From Bacteroidales bacterium M2 (GTDB lineage: Bacteria; Bacteroidota; Bacteroidia; Bacteroidales; Muribaculaceae): a stretch of DNA of 64,000 nucleotides. Below are positions 44,528 through 53,926 of this stretch, one piece after another. How positions within the stretch are numbered: the first letter of the stretch is position 1; each line of letters opens with the position of its first letter. The stretch lies in the NCBI GenBank assembly GCA_001689415.1, contig LUJM01000102.1, positions 1-64,000 on the forward strand, read 5' to 3'. Under the pieces are notes generated by a model. It was given only the letters and a program-made list of their open reading frames with translations. It was not told where the DNA came from and did not search any database. Made by a program: the position numbers and the translations under genes.

Positions 44528-46378
44528 CTACCACGACTGGCGCTGAGTTATTTCTTCGGGAAGGCGCGTCACATCATCGGTTGATATAACGTGCAGGGCG
44601 ATCGCGCGGGTCATTAATATATCATCATGATAACCGGCCTTGGCCCCGAACGACCCATTCGGCCTTTGCTCGTATACTGCATATTCATTGCATGCCTCGT
44701 TGTCGCGCTCTATATAGCCGCCCTCGCGCACATACTCTATCAACCCGCCGATGAGCAATGCCTTGGTAGAGCGGTTGGTATGAAATCCGATATTCGACGT
44801 ATACCGGTTGGTGCTTCGGTCAAATGTTCGACGGCGGTAAACATTAGGATATTGCTCGGCAAGCCTGTTGAGCACAAACAGATTTGAGTCCGACCCGCCG
44901 CCATAATCCTCGGTCTCAAAGGTGTTGCTCTCTATTATTAGCAACGCCTTGTTGTAGAACCGCGCCACGGCTGCACTCTTGCGGGCAAGCATATCATGGT
45001 CGATATGTCCGCGCCACTGCCCTACAAGCTCCGGAAGTGCCCCACGCGGGGCTTTAAAAACCGCTATAACCGAATAATCCGATTTCACCGAACGCCCTCC
45101 TACGTCCACCGCAACAACATAGCGCATGCGCTTCAACGGCAATTCCCATACGGCAAACTGCCCTGCCCCGGCGATAAACCCGCCGCCTCGGTCATCGACA
45201 TCGCCTACTGCTCCCGGATTCCGGCAACCCTTGCGCAGCCGCTCTACGCCCTCCATGCCAAACACTCCATTGCCACTGTTGAGGAAGGCCTCTACATCAT
45301 CGGTCGGATACTCCGCATGCATTTGGTCTTCCGAGCCGTATTCCGCCGATTTTCGCCTATACCACCACAACTGGTCAAGCGAAAGGCCCAAATTCCACAG
45401 GCGCTTCTCATACTCGGTAAAGCTCGCCACGAATGCCGCTGGCTTACGTGGCTCAAGGCGGTAGATATCTATCTCATACCAGGGCACAAACACCGCATGC
45501 TTGTCGCCGCGGCCTTCCTTGCAGCGCAGCCACTCGCTGTGGAAGTAATTACCGACACCGTTGGCCGTTGACTCGATAGCGATAAGGGTCTCGGGCATCA
45601 GCGCTATCGCTCCGCAAATAGCTCGTATAAAACCCTGGGGCGACCGCTGAGGAGTGCTGGGCCAGAACGCCGTCTCGCTCAGGTGGGCCATGGCGTAGTC
45701 GGCTCCGCGGACTGCATCCTGGTTCTCGCTCGACCCTATCGTCACCCTACAGCCGCGGCCCGCTATCTGACGAACGTTAGTCGATCGTTCATAGGGCTTG
45801 AACTGCGGCTGTTCGTCGCCCTCCCACAACTCTTGGGGATAATTGTCGAGCAACTTTGTATACATTCCTCGTATACCCGATGCGGCATCCTTTACATGGG
45901 CGCAGATCAAGGAGTTCCAGTTACGGCGGCGGCACGATTGAATCCAACCCATATACATCTGTATCAGCGTCGAGCCGCCCCATTGCCTCGCCTTGAGAAG
46001 TATCAGCCTTATCGGCAGACCTGCAACTCGGTCGCGCTCCAGCACCGCCGCCACTCGGCGCTGCGGTGGGTTGAGGATAAAAGGTCCGTCGTGCTCGCTT
46101 GTCTTGATTTTAACTACCGCACAGGTTGCGCACCAATATTCGAAGTCGTGGCGGCAACGCAATCGCTGCCATTGGGCCTTGGTCATACCGCTGCGTCGAT
46201 AGTCGGGGTCTTCAATCATAGCCTTTGGCACATACACCCGCTTCCTGCCGTCGTGGCCGCCGAAAACCTCAACCCTTCGGCCAATACACCCGATACCCGC
46301 TACCGGGTCGTAAATAGTATCGCGAAACCGCTGGCGCAAATCATTAACTATCAGCTTTACAGCTACATCTTCATCCAT
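44528..46378 (-). CDS. Phage-type terminase large subunit, isolated
   Basis: DNA-packaging ATPase/nuclease-like protein, 616 aa. The ATPase part has the terminase Walker A variant LLKARQWGGSTL (residues 127-138) and a Walker B-like AHLSETAFW near 231-239. The RNase H-like nuclease part has VVAVDVGG (Asp425), LIIESNTFE (Glu483) and AGYHDDILM (Asp585-Asp586), so both active sites look intact. The start at 46378 overlaps the end of the 803-aa gene by 8 nt, giving coupling; a frame 11 codons longer is less likely. No capsid, portal, tail or integrase gene is nearby, unlike a prophage. Confidence 0.85.
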   Translation of the reverse strand: MDEDVAVKLIVNDLRQRFRDTIYDPVAGIGCIGRRVEVFGGHDGRKRVYVPKAMIEDPDYRRSGMTKAQWQRLRCRHDFEYWCATCAVVKIKTSEHDGPFILNPPQRRVAAVLERDRVAGLPIRLILLKARQWGGSTLIQMYMGWIQSCRRRNWNSLICAHVKDAASGIRGMYTKLLDNYPQELWEGDEQPQFKPYERSTNVRQIAGRGCRVTIGSSENQDAVRGADYAMAHLSETAFWPSTPQRSPQGFIRAICGAIALMPETLIAIESTANGVGNYFHSEWLRCKEGRGDKHAVFVPWYEIDIYRLEPRKPAAFVASFTEYEKRLWNLGLSLDQLWWYRRKSAEYGSEDQMHAEYPTDDVEAFLNSGNGVFGMEGVERLRKGCRNPGAVGDVDDRGGGFIAGAGQFAVWELPLKRMRYVVAVDVGGRSVKSDYSVIAVFKAPRGALPELVGQWRGHIDHDMLARKSAAVARFYNKALLIIESNTFETEDYGGGSDSNLFVLNRLAEQYPNVYRRRTFDRSTNRYTSNIGFHTNRSTKALLIGGLIEYVREGGYIERDNEACNEYAVYEQRPNGSFGAKAGYHDDILMTRAIALHVISTDDVTRLPEEITQRQSW

Positions 46379-48782
46379 ATAACAACGTAAATGAGTCAAA
46401 CACAAAATCATCGCTCACTCTGGCATCGAGGCTGATTTCCACCGACCTCACTTCTCGCGACACCAGGTTCATCACTACAGGCCCGGCAAGTACGCCCCTG
46501 AGCTGTGCCCGACGAATGAGCCAAGGCCTCAACCCCGTAACGCTGCGCCCTTGCACCGACAACGAGCCTTCTATCGTGCTCCCCTGCGCGGCCATGTGCA
46601 CCCTATGCGCCCTTACCATGCCATATCTGTCCGACGGCTTAGCGATCAGCCGCAACCTCACATCTACAGCGCCGGGCATCTCAACTGCCGTGTCGTAGAT
46701 TTTTCGACCGGCAAGCAGGTACAGACTGCCGAGGTGCATAAACCCTTCAGCCGACAGGGACGGATATTCGAATCGTCCGTAATCGAAGCGGCGGCAGTAA
46801 ACATCGGCCTTTCCCTCCCGGCGCAATGCCCACAATTCGTCGCGAACACCGTCGTAGCCCACTGCTACATACTCATCGCTGTACGACAATCGGCGTACAG
46901 CACCGTTGCGCGACAGACAGCTTATCCCGTTTCCGGCCACATACACTTCGCCGTCTTTTCCGACGGCAAGTGCGTCGGGTCGGTTGACTCCGCTTGCAAG
47001 CAAGGTCCGCAAGCCTGTTGCCTTGCTGCCAAGGCTTATACCGGCACTGTAGATTGCATGGCGGCAGCCGATTGTAAACCTCGCTCGACCGAAATCCCAA
47101 GCCTGTTCCGACCCGCTCCGCCCGGCTATCGCCACAACCTCACTTCCGGCATCGGCTGTGGCTATGATATCAAGCGGCCTCCCTACTCGGGCATAAGCTA
47201 CCGTATCGCTGAATTCAACACTTTCTTCAGTTGCAGCAACGGTCACCGTCGGCGAGCATTCGGGCAGCGAAATAGGCTTCATCGATGGGTCGACGTACAC
47301 TGCAAACCGACCCGAGGCTTCGGGGCTTAGCGCAAATGTTTGCTTATGGTTGCGGCCTTCGTGATAGTAAACAACCGTCATCTCGCGGGCATCGGGTGCC
47401 GGATAGCACAGCACAGGACCGAGCTTAACAGGCGCAAGACCGGCATATTCTTCCTTGCGTAACACACCCTTGTCGCCCTTGAAATAAACCGCCGACACCG
47501 CTCGCCAACTACCCGACGACACTGCCGAGGCAAACGTCGCCAAGGGATAGCCCGGGTAGCGCAAGGACCTCACATTGCCCCATGCCACAGCTCCCGAACA
47601 TTCGGCAACTGCTGCCGCGCTAAAGCGGTGCGGGCGCTCAAGCATCACTCGCTTATAAGCTCTCGGCGACACCCCCTTGGCAAACACTGCCTTTATACGC
47701 GCTGTGCAGTCCTCGGGGTCGACACGGCACGATATCTCGGGTACGACACTTCGGGCCTCGCCACCAAACGGGTCTTGGATTATGCATACGCGCTCCTCGA
47801 GCATCTCGATACGCGAAATCGCCTTGAGGATTATACTCCGGGCATTATTCCTGTACACGGTTCCAAGGCCTCGATGCCTACCCGGCAGGCCCACTCGCGC
47901 AAAAACCGACGACGACGAGTCGGCCCTGCCAAGCTGTGCCATACCCTCGCCCGCCGGGTCGTAGGGGTGAAACAATGGCGTCATCAATATCTCGGCCTGG
48001 GCTACGCCGCTATCTGCCATTGACGGCAAAGCAAGTTCCACATGGTACGTCCCGGCCTTGAGATTGTAGGCATCGACAGTCGTTCGGTCCGACGAACCGA
48101 GCGCAACACTGTCGCAACACTGCGCTCCGCCGCTATGCGACACAAGCACCGGCGCGGATTCGAAAAGCACATTACCGCTCGCATCGAGCAGACGGTAACG
48201 CGCCAATGCCGGTTGCAAAAGCACCCCGGAGGCCGAAGCATCCGCGCACAGCCGCAGGTACGCCGCGCTTAGATCCCCGACAAGGGACTCGCGGTCCTTT
48301 TTATCAAACAACCCCGTACTGTACGAGTGCGACAGAGTACGCCGGTCTACACCGGCCGTCAACTCCACATCATCCACACCATAGATACTTATCGGTGGAT
48401 AATCTTTTGAGGCAACCGTCACCTTGGGCTTGCCCTCGTCAATCTCGACAAGCGCCGCCCCTTGCTCGCACATCACGAGCCCATTGGCAGCAAGCGGCAA
48501 CGAGCACCGGGCCTTGCCAGGCAACTCATTTTCAGATGCCATAAGCATGCCGTCGCTGTACTCTGCCAACGACGAGCCTTTCGACACAAGCAGCCGGCCG
48601 TCAAGTTTGAGCTGTGGAGACCACCCAAGAGGCAACATCGACGACGACGGCATCTGCACAGGCTTCAGCACCACAGTTCCCGACGCATCTCTATCAGGCC
48701 GCAGACCCACCACCGCAAGAGCTCCCCGTTCATTATCTACAAGGCTCGCGCCAAGGCGCAATTCATATTCCTTCTTTTTCAT
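46371..48782 (-). CDS. Large hypothetical protein coupled to the terminase gene
   Basis: An 803-aa protein with no signal peptide and no recognised family. The start MKKKEYELRLGASLVDNERGAL follows a promoter by 17 nt. The sequence is beta-rich throughout. Segments such as RPDALAVGKDGEVYVAGNGISCLS and YSDEYVAVGYDGVRDELWALRRE look like NHL or beta-propeller blades, near residues 610-680. Comparable long proteins sit beside terminase genes in Bacteroidales phages, where they are structural; that link is inference. It forms a two-gene unit with the terminase. Confidence 0.7.
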   Translation of the reverse strand: MKKKEYELRLGASLVDNERGALAVVGLRPDRDASGTVVLKPVQMPSSSMLPLGWSPQLKLDGRLLVSKGSSLAEYSDGMLMASENELPGKARCSLPLAANGLVMCEQGAALVEIDEGKPKVTVASKDYPPISIYGVDDVELTAGVDRRTLSHSYSTGLFDKKDRESLVGDLSAAYLRLCADASASGVLLQPALARYRLLDASGNVLFESAPVLVSHSGGAQCCDSVALGSSDRTTVDAYNLKAGTYHVELALPSMADSGVAQAEILMTPLFHPYDPAGEGMAQLGRADSSSSVFARVGLPGRHRGLGTVYRNNARSIILKAISRIEMLEERVCIIQDPFGGEARSVVPEISCRVDPEDCTARIKAVFAKGVSPRAYKRVMLERPHRFSAAAVAECSGAVAWGNVRSLRYPGYPLATFASAVSSGSWRAVSAVYFKGDKGVLRKEEYAGLAPVKLGPVLCYPAPDAREMTVVYYHEGRNHKQTFALSPEASGRFAVYVDPSMKPISLPECSPTVTVAATEESVEFSDTVAYARVGRPLDIIATADAGSEVVAIAGRSGSEQAWDFGRARFTIGCRHAIYSAGISLGSKATGLRTLLASGVNRPDALAVGKDGEVYVAGNGISCLSRNGAVRRLSYSDEYVAVGYDGVRDELWALRREGKADVYCRRFDYGRFEYPSLSAEGFMHLGSLYLLAGRKIYDTAVEMPGAVDVRLRLIAKPSDRYGMVRAHRVHMAAQGSTIEGSLSVQGRSVTGLRPWLIRRAQLRGVLAGPVVMNLVSREVRSVEISLDARVSDDFVFDSFTLLYG

Positions 48783-48805
48783 AGTAGTAGCATTATTCGA
48801 CACTG

Positions 48806-48813
48806 CAAAATTA
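48806..48813 (-). promoter_or_regulatory. -7 box of the 803-aa/terminase operon
   Basis: Minus-strand TAATTTTG, a TAnnTTTG match, with a TTTG 26 nt upstream (48840-48843). It lies 24 nt before the ATG at 48782 and supports that start over one 20 codons further upstream. Confidence 0.55.
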
Positions 48814-48854
48814 GCCCCGCGCCAATACGCAGTATCATCCAAATTTCAAAACCA

Positions 48855-48900
48855 TGAAAAAAAGCCTCGGGCGCCTGACTCAAATCAAGCGCCCGAGGCT
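48855..48900 (-). terminator. Strong terminator upstream of the terminase operon
   Basis: AGCCTCGGGCGC pairs exactly with GCGCCCGAGGCT, and on the minus strand a TTTTTTT run follows. It isolates the terminase operon from leftward transcription out of hflX. Confidence 0.85.
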
Positions 48901-48952
48901 ATGAATATCAGTAAATTAAACTAATCGTTTGGCAGAAAGCAATATTTCCGTT

Positions 48953-49020
48953 CCCGGCATTACGAAGTTTGCCGGGGTATATCTCTCCTAAGTCGATTAG
49001 TGTCGAAGACACTACCCATT
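48953..49020. repeat. Dispersed double-hairpin module, second copy
   Basis: CCCGGCA(TTACGAAGTT)TGCCGGG and GTGTCGAAGACAC followed by TACCCATTA, matching 39728-39799. Confidence 0.75.
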
Positions 49021-49111
49021 AAACCGCGAGGAAATGACAGGAGCTTATCTCTCTGACACAAGCCACAGACAGCACTAATCCACAGATTATCAACATCCTA
49101 TCCACCCCACT

Positions 49112-49205
49112 CTCGTAGGGTCGCGGCATAATGCTGTTTATTTAAGGAGAAAGAGTGTCAGCGATAGGAGCTTGGCTCTCCGAGACAAGCCTCGGTCAGG
49201 CGATG
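49112..49205. repeat. Core repeat copy plus GAGCTTGG module
   Basis: CTCGTAGGGTCGCGGCA at 49112-49128, then AATGCTGTTTA and GATAGGAGCTTGGCTCTC...GACAAGCCTCGGTCAGGCGATGC at 49163-49205. The AATGCT following the core also follows it at 4055-4061. Confidence 0.75.
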
Positions 49206-49241
49206 CTAACTTGCAGATAGTCAACATTCTATCCAGTCGTC

Positions 49242-49428
49242 CTCTCGTAGGGTCGCGGCATGCCGCGACCGGGTGTCGGAAGTATTGTTATTGATAATCA
49301 GTGTATTACATGTCGCAAAATATGTGAAACAAGATAATATTTGCGTCCATTGTGATTTAATAACATGTTGATATTCAATGAATAAATGTACTTCTACCCG
49401 GTCGCGGCATGCCGCGACCCTACGAGAG
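49242..49428. repeat. Pair of facing palindromes, long inverted repeat
   Basis: The left arm at 49242-49275 (CTCTCGTAGGGTCGCGGCA then TGCCGCGACCGGGT) is repeated in reverse complement at about 49395-49428. The arms are about 34 bp and each is itself a palindrome around GGCATGCC. The 120-nt interior is AT-rich. The structure is like a BIME or MITE; no transposase is present. Confidence 0.8.
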
Positions 49429-49542
49429 TCGGGGGGCGGAGAAGCCCTTAAGTTAACAGCATTGGGTTGCAAAAGCAATTACCTAAACCTTAAACCCAAA
49501 CCTTAAACCGGGTTTCAACGAAAAAACCGGGTTTTAACACCA

Positions 49543-50763
49543 CTACTCGTCGTAGTGCTGATACAGAAGATCGTTGTAGGGGAAGCGGGCGAGGTGGATT
49601 TCGCGGGCCATGGTATAAAGCTTGGCCTTGAGTTCGTCGATGTTGGTGCCTTTTCGTGCGCTGATAAACACGCAGTTATCCTTCATCTTGGCCATCCACG
49701 ATGACTTAAGCTCGTCCAGTGTGATGTTGCACTTCTGGCGCGGGGTCAGGTCATCATCATCCTTAGGGCTGTAGGTATACGCATCAATCTTATTGAAAAC
49801 AAGCAGCATAGGCTTGTCTGCACCGTTGCATACCTCGCGGAGAGTACGGTCCACAACCTCGATTTGCTCTTCGAAATTAGGATGCGAGATATCCACCACA
49901 TGCACCAGGATGTCGGCCTCGCGAACCTCGTCGAGAGTCGATTTGAACGAATCTACAAGGTGCGTCGGCAATTTGCGGATAAAACCTACTGTATCGGTCA
50001 GCAAGAAAGGCAGGTTGTCAATAACCACCTTGCGCACTGTGGTATCAAGGGTCGCAAATAGTTTGTTTTCTGCAAATACATCACTCTTGCTCAGCAAGTT
50101 CATCAAGGTCGATTTGCCAACGTTGGTATATCCTACAAGTGCCACTCGAGTGAGCTTGCCTCGGTTCTTGCGCTGCACCGCTTTCTGGCGGTCGATAGCC
50201 GCGAGTTCCTGTTTAAGAAGCGATATGCGGTTGAGGATGATACGGCGGTCGGTCTCGATCTGGGTCTCACCGGGGCCGCGCATACCGATACCGCCTCGCT
50301 GGCGTTCGAGGTGCGTCCACATGCGCGTAAGACGTGGCAGAAGGTACTGATACTGTGCCAGTTCGACCTGCGTCTTTGCATTTGCTGTCTGTGCGCGGTT
50401 GGCAAAAATGTCGAGAATCAGCGACGTGCGGTCGAGGATTTTAACCCCGAGCTCTCGCTCTATATTGAGTACCTGCTTGCTGGTGAGGTCGTCGTCGAAG
50501 ATTGCCATGCTTATGTCGCCGCAATCCTCGATATATTGCTTTATTTCTTCGAGTTTGCCTTTTCCTACAAACGTGCGAGGATTGGGGTAGTCGAGACGCT
50601 GCGTAAATGTGCGCACGGTCTCTGCACCGGCAGTATCGGCCAGAAATGCCAGCTCGGCCAGATATTCAGTCGACTTTACCTCGTCCTGTTGCGGTGTTAC
50701 CAGACCCACAAGTACCGCCTTTTCGGGTTCGGCCTGTTGTGCTATATTTATTGTCTGTTTCAT
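49543..50763 (-). CDS. hflX: Ribosome-associated GTPase HflX
   Basis: GTPase that splits stalled or heat-damaged ribosomes and hibernating 100S particles. It is 406 aa. The N-terminal HflX domain (about residues 15-130) includes NPRTFVGKGKLEEIKQYIE. A linker helix carries GPGETQIETDRRII. The G domain starts near 205 with VALVGYTNVGKSTLMNLLS, then DTVGFIRKLPTHLVDSF and NKIDAY. It lies 33 nt after the acyl-CoA synthetase stop on the same strand and may be cotranscribed. Confidence 0.96.
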   Translation of the reverse strand: MKQTINIAQQAEPEKAVLVGLVTPQQDEVKSTEYLAELAFLADTAGAETVRTFTQRLDYPNPRTFVGKGKLEEIKQYIEDCGDISMAIFDDDLTSKQVLNIERELGVKILDRTSLILDIFANRAQTANAKTQVELAQYQYLLPRLTRMWTHLERQRGGIGMRGPGETQIETDRRIILNRISLLKQELAAIDRQKAVQRKNRGKLTRVALVGYTNVGKSTLMNLLSKSDVFAENKLFATLDTTVRKVVIDNLPFLLTDTVGFIRKLPTHLVDSFKSTLDEVREADILVHVVDISHPNFEEQIEVVDRTLREVCNGADKPMLLVFNKIDAYTYSPKDDDDLTPRQKCNITLDELKSSWMAKMKDNCVFISARKGTNIDELKAKLYTMAREIHLARFPYNDLLYQHYDE

Positions 50764-50796
50764 TGTAAGGGAAAAACTTTTGTCGATATGTTTCTA

Positions 50797-52608
50797 TCAG
50801 CAGTACATTGCCTCTATCTCGTTGGCATAGTGGCTGTTGATTGCAGGGCGACGAATCTTGAGGGTATTCGTCAATTCTCCGTTTTCGATTGTGAACTCCT
50901 TGGGCAACAGGGTAAAACGCTTTATCTTTTCAAATCCGGCAAGGCCCTTCTGCAGGCGCTCTATGCGCTCGGCGATAAACTTGCGTATCTCATTGTTTTC
51001 CACAAGGTCTTCGAGTGAATCGAAGCTTATGCCCTTGCTGATTGCATATTCCTTCAAGGCCTCGAATGCGGGTATGATAATAGCAGTCACATACTTACGT
51101 TGGTCTCCAATCACTGCTACCTGCTCGATATAGCGGTCTTCGCCAAGACGGCTTTCGATTGCCTGGGGAGCGATATACTTGCCGTTGGAGGTCTTGAAGA
51201 GGTCTTTGATGCGCTCGGTAAGCACCAACGCGCCGCTTTGGTCAAACAAACCCGCGTCGCCGGTGCGGAACCAACCGTCTTCGGTAAATGCCTTCGCATC
51301 TTCTTCCGGACGACCATAGTAGCCGCGCATCACTGTTGGGCCTTTGACGAGGATTTCATTGTTTTCGCCGATTTTCACGGCAACACCGGGCAGGGTTGTA
51401 CCTACGCTGCCGATTTCATAACCTACTGTCGGGTAGCAGCTTACTGTAGCAGTTGTTTCGCTCAGGCCGTAGCCTATCACAATATTGATGCCGCAGGTGT
51501 GGAGAAATTCGGTAATTGTAGCCGATAGCGGTGCTCCGGCGGTAGGGAATATATTGCCGTTCTCAACACCTATTGCACGACGCAACTTGCTGAAAATCTG
51601 ACGGTCGAAGAAATTGTACTGCATCTCGAGCAATGCAGGCACTTTCAAACCGAGGCGAACATATTCGAGATTGCGCTTTGCGCCAACCTTGAGGGCCCTC
51701 TCTACCATGATTTTAGAGATACCCTTCATCGAGGCAATCTTCTCTTGCACAGCGGTATAGACCTTTTCCCAGAATCGAGGGACACTGCACATACATGTCG
51801 GTCGGGCAATCTTGATACCCTCCTGTATGCGCTTGGGATCGGTGTTGATAGCCACCTTGATACCCTCAGTGAGGCAGAAATAGGTCCACGCTTTCTCAAA
51901 AATATGGCTAAGGGGCAAGAAGCATACCGAAGTATCATTGTCCGAAATCATGTCGAGACGTGCATGATGGTACTCGATAGCGGCGTTAAAGCAGCTGTGA
52001 GGCAGGATTGCTCCCTTGGGTTCTCCGGTAGTACCCGATGTGTATATCAACGTTGCAATATCGTCGGGGCGGGCTTCGGCTGAGCGAAGGTCTACGGCTG
52101 CGCGACATTTGTCTGATGCCATAGAGCCAAGCTCTATCAGTTCGCTGAATCGCAAGCTATTGCTATCGTTATCATCAAATTGTATCGAGGGGTCGATTGC
52201 TATGATTTTGGCAAGATTGTGGCACTCGTCAAATACCATGCGGGCGGCGCGGTAATGACTCTGCTGGCCAACGAATATCAGTTTGGCACCGGCATCGTTG
52301 ACGATATATTTCACTTGCTCCGGGCTGCTGGTAGCGTAGATCGACACCGGCACGGCGCGGTTGCGGTAACAAGCGAAATCCGTCTGGATAATTTCTTGGC
52401 AGTTAGGCGCAAAGATAGCAACCATATCGCCGGGCTCGATTCCCAGGACTTCGAGTGCGCAGGCCACATTTCCTACTGTGTCGGCGAATTCTCCCCAAGT
52501 GGTGGCGACAAGTTTGCGACTGTCGTAATCTATTGTACTATAGGCTACGCGGTCGGCGCCATAACGCTTCACTTGGGCTCCGGTCAGGGTGGTAAGTATA
52601 TTCGTCAT
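50797..52608 (-). CDS. AMP-forming long-chain fatty acid-CoA ligase
   Basis: Activates fatty acids with ATP to acyl-AMP and then acyl-CoA. It is 603 aa, of the ANL superfamily, long-chain type. The P-loop is LIYTSGTTGEPKGAIL (about residues 195-210). The A5-type YGLSETTATVSCYP and the TGDAG and ERIKDLFKTSNGKYIAPQ motifs follow. The start at 52608 is chosen because the promoter box overlaps the codons of a start 9 codons further upstream. hflX follows. Confidence 0.93.
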   Translation of the reverse strand: MTNILTTLTGAQVKRYGADRVAYSTIDYDSRKLVATTWGEFADTVGNVACALEVLGIEPGDMVAIFAPNCQEIIQTDFACYRNRAVPVSIYATSSPEQVKYIVNDAGAKLIFVGQQSHYRAARMVFDECHNLAKIIAIDPSIQFDDNDSNSLRFSELIELGSMASDKCRAAVDLRSAEARPDDIATLIYTSGTTGEPKGAILPHSCFNAAIEYHHARLDMISDNDTSVCFLPLSHIFEKAWTYFCLTEGIKVAINTDPKRIQEGIKIARPTCMCSVPRFWEKVYTAVQEKIASMKGISKIMVERALKVGAKRNLEYVRLGLKVPALLEMQYNFFDRQIFSKLRRAIGVENGNIFPTAGAPLSATITEFLHTCGINIVIGYGLSETTATVSCYPTVGYEIGSVGTTLPGVAVKIGENNEILVKGPTVMRGYYGRPEEDAKAFTEDGWFRTGDAGLFDQSGALVLTERIKDLFKTSNGKYIAPQAIESRLGEDRYIEQVAVIGDQRKYVTAIIIPAFEALKEYAISKGISFDSLEDLVENNEIRKFIAERIERLQKGLAGFEKIKRFTLLPKEFTIENGELTNTLKIRRPAINSHYANEIEAMYC

Positions 52609-52632
52609 TGTCTTATACTTCTGTAATTTGTG

Positions 52633-52667
52633 CAAAGATACTGCCTTTGTCTTTCATAATTAACAAA
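52633..52667 (-). promoter_or_regulatory. Promoter of the acyl-CoA ligase-hflX unit
   Basis: Minus-strand TTTG (52664-52667) and TATCTTTG (52633-52640), 23 nt apart, 25 nt before the chosen ATG. Confidence 0.65.
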
Positions 52668-52933
52668 ATGGCTTGCAAAAGTGACGTAGCTTTAACATAT
52701 CTTGCCAACTCACACACCCATTTTTATGTTTAATTAACAAATCACACCTCAATCATGCTCCCATACGCAAGAATATAGGTTCACCGGAAATGACTGATTG
52801 AACAGCATTGAGTCAGCCCCTTAGTGCATAGTTGTCATAGATATGATATTATTTGATAAAATCCGCTTTTTAGGCGAAAAAAGTTTTGAAAATAGGGAAA
52901 AAGCTATTACTTTAGCTGCAAAATCTGATAGCT

Positions 52934-53902
52934 ATGAAAATTACGGTGTTTATTTGTCTCATTCTATTAGCCTTTATGCAGGGCGGGGCGGCACAGACTG
53001 TTCCGTATACGCTCGGCGAGGGCGGGTACAAGGTTGTGGAACTCGAAGGCTTTGTGCCTGACGCGGGGTCGAAGCTGTGGGATCTGTCGCGGCTTGCGAC
53101 TACCGGGTATGAGACGGACCTGCGGTTCGACGCGGTTTCGGACACTGTCTTTACAGCCACAACCAACGATACGCGGCAGACTTTTCATTTTAGCAATGGT
53201 GGCTGGAGCCTGACGTGCAGCGAGACACCCACTTCGGTAGGCTATTTGTCGCCGGGGATGCCTGTAAGAGGCTGCTCGTCCAAAACTCTGACGATGCACG
53301 GCAGGGCCTATCAGCACGATCATTACTACGGCGTCGGCACCGGTGTCCTCGAGGAGTTGGGGCGCGGACGCCTGATCCGCCGTGACGGCGATACGATAGA
53401 CAACGCGGTACTCGAGCGCCGCACCGTGGCCCTCAGGGTGGCGACAGGCCTTCAGCCTCTGCATGGTCTCGGCGACCGGCCCGACTCGCTCGCGGTGGAT
53501 TGCAACAGGACAAGCTACACTTGGCGCGACACACAGGGCCGTGCGTTGGCTCAGGCCGTGGAAGTGTCGTATCAAGGCGCGACCAGGGTGATAAGCAGCG
53601 GCTCGGCCGCATTCCTGATTATGGCCGAGGATGCGCCGGTATCATATAAGCACCGTAGGAATGGAGAGGAATCATCATCGCTTTCGGCCAGGCTGGAAGA
53701 CAACGGCGTGACCCTGTCGGGACTCGAGCAGGACTTTGCCGACACCGGGGTCGTGGTGGCCGACGTTGCCGGAAGGGTTTATTACTCGGGCATCGTAGAC
53801 AGCGGCGGCGGAAGGGTGACAATACGCACGACGCTTCCGCAGGGCGAGGTCATAATCACGGTGACGCAGACCGAAGTGACGACATTCAAACTTACACGCT
53901 GA
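52934..53902 (+). CDS. Exported protein with T9SS-like C-terminus, first gene of the RHS operon
   Basis: A 322-aa protein with a signal peptide (ending GGAAQ, residue 21). The body has no recognised domain; it includes the HGRAYQHDHYYGVGTGVLEEL segment and several YxVxxL strands. The last 85 residues resemble a sorting domain: VTLSGLEQDFADTGVVVADVAGRVYYSG, then LPQGEVIITVTQTEVTTFKL. Its stop is 24 nt before the RHS gene, so the two are very likely cotranscribed. It may help export or surface display of the RHS protein; this is inference from position. A clear promoter was not found. Confidence 0.7.
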   Translation: MKITVFICLILLAFMQGGAAQTVPYTLGEGGYKVVELEGFVPDAGSKLWDLSRLATTGYETDLRFDAVSDTVFTATTNDTRQTFHFSNGGWSLTCSETPTSVGYLSPGMPVRGCSSKTLTMHGRAYQHDHYYGVGTGVLEELGRGRLIRRDGDTIDNAVLERRTVALRVATGLQPLHGLGDRPDSLAVDCNRTSYTWRDTQGRALAQAVEVSYQGATRVISSGSAAFLIMAEDAPVSYKHRRNGEESSSLSARLEDNGVTLSGLEQDFADTGVVVADVAGRVYYSGIVDSGGGRVTIRTTLPQGEVIITVTQTEVTTFKLTR

Positions 53903-53926
53903 CACCTAAGCTATAAATCAACAGCC

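Larger units (their letters stand above)
48901..49542. other. Non-coding repeat-rich spacer downstream of hflX
   Basis: About 640 nt without a gene. It holds the double-hairpin module (48953-49020), a core copy with the GAGCTTGG module (49112-49205), and a pair of facing palindromes (49242-49428). An 85-codon minus-strand frame (49221-49478) consists largely of these repeats and is rejected. Confidence 0.75.

Noticed and set aside
44528..48782. Prophage
   Set aside because: Only the terminase is phage-like by motif; no integrase, portal, capsid, tail or lysis genes and no att-like repeats were seen.
49221..49478. 85-codon minus-strand frame in the hflX spacer
   Set aside because: Composed mainly of palindromic repeat sequence.
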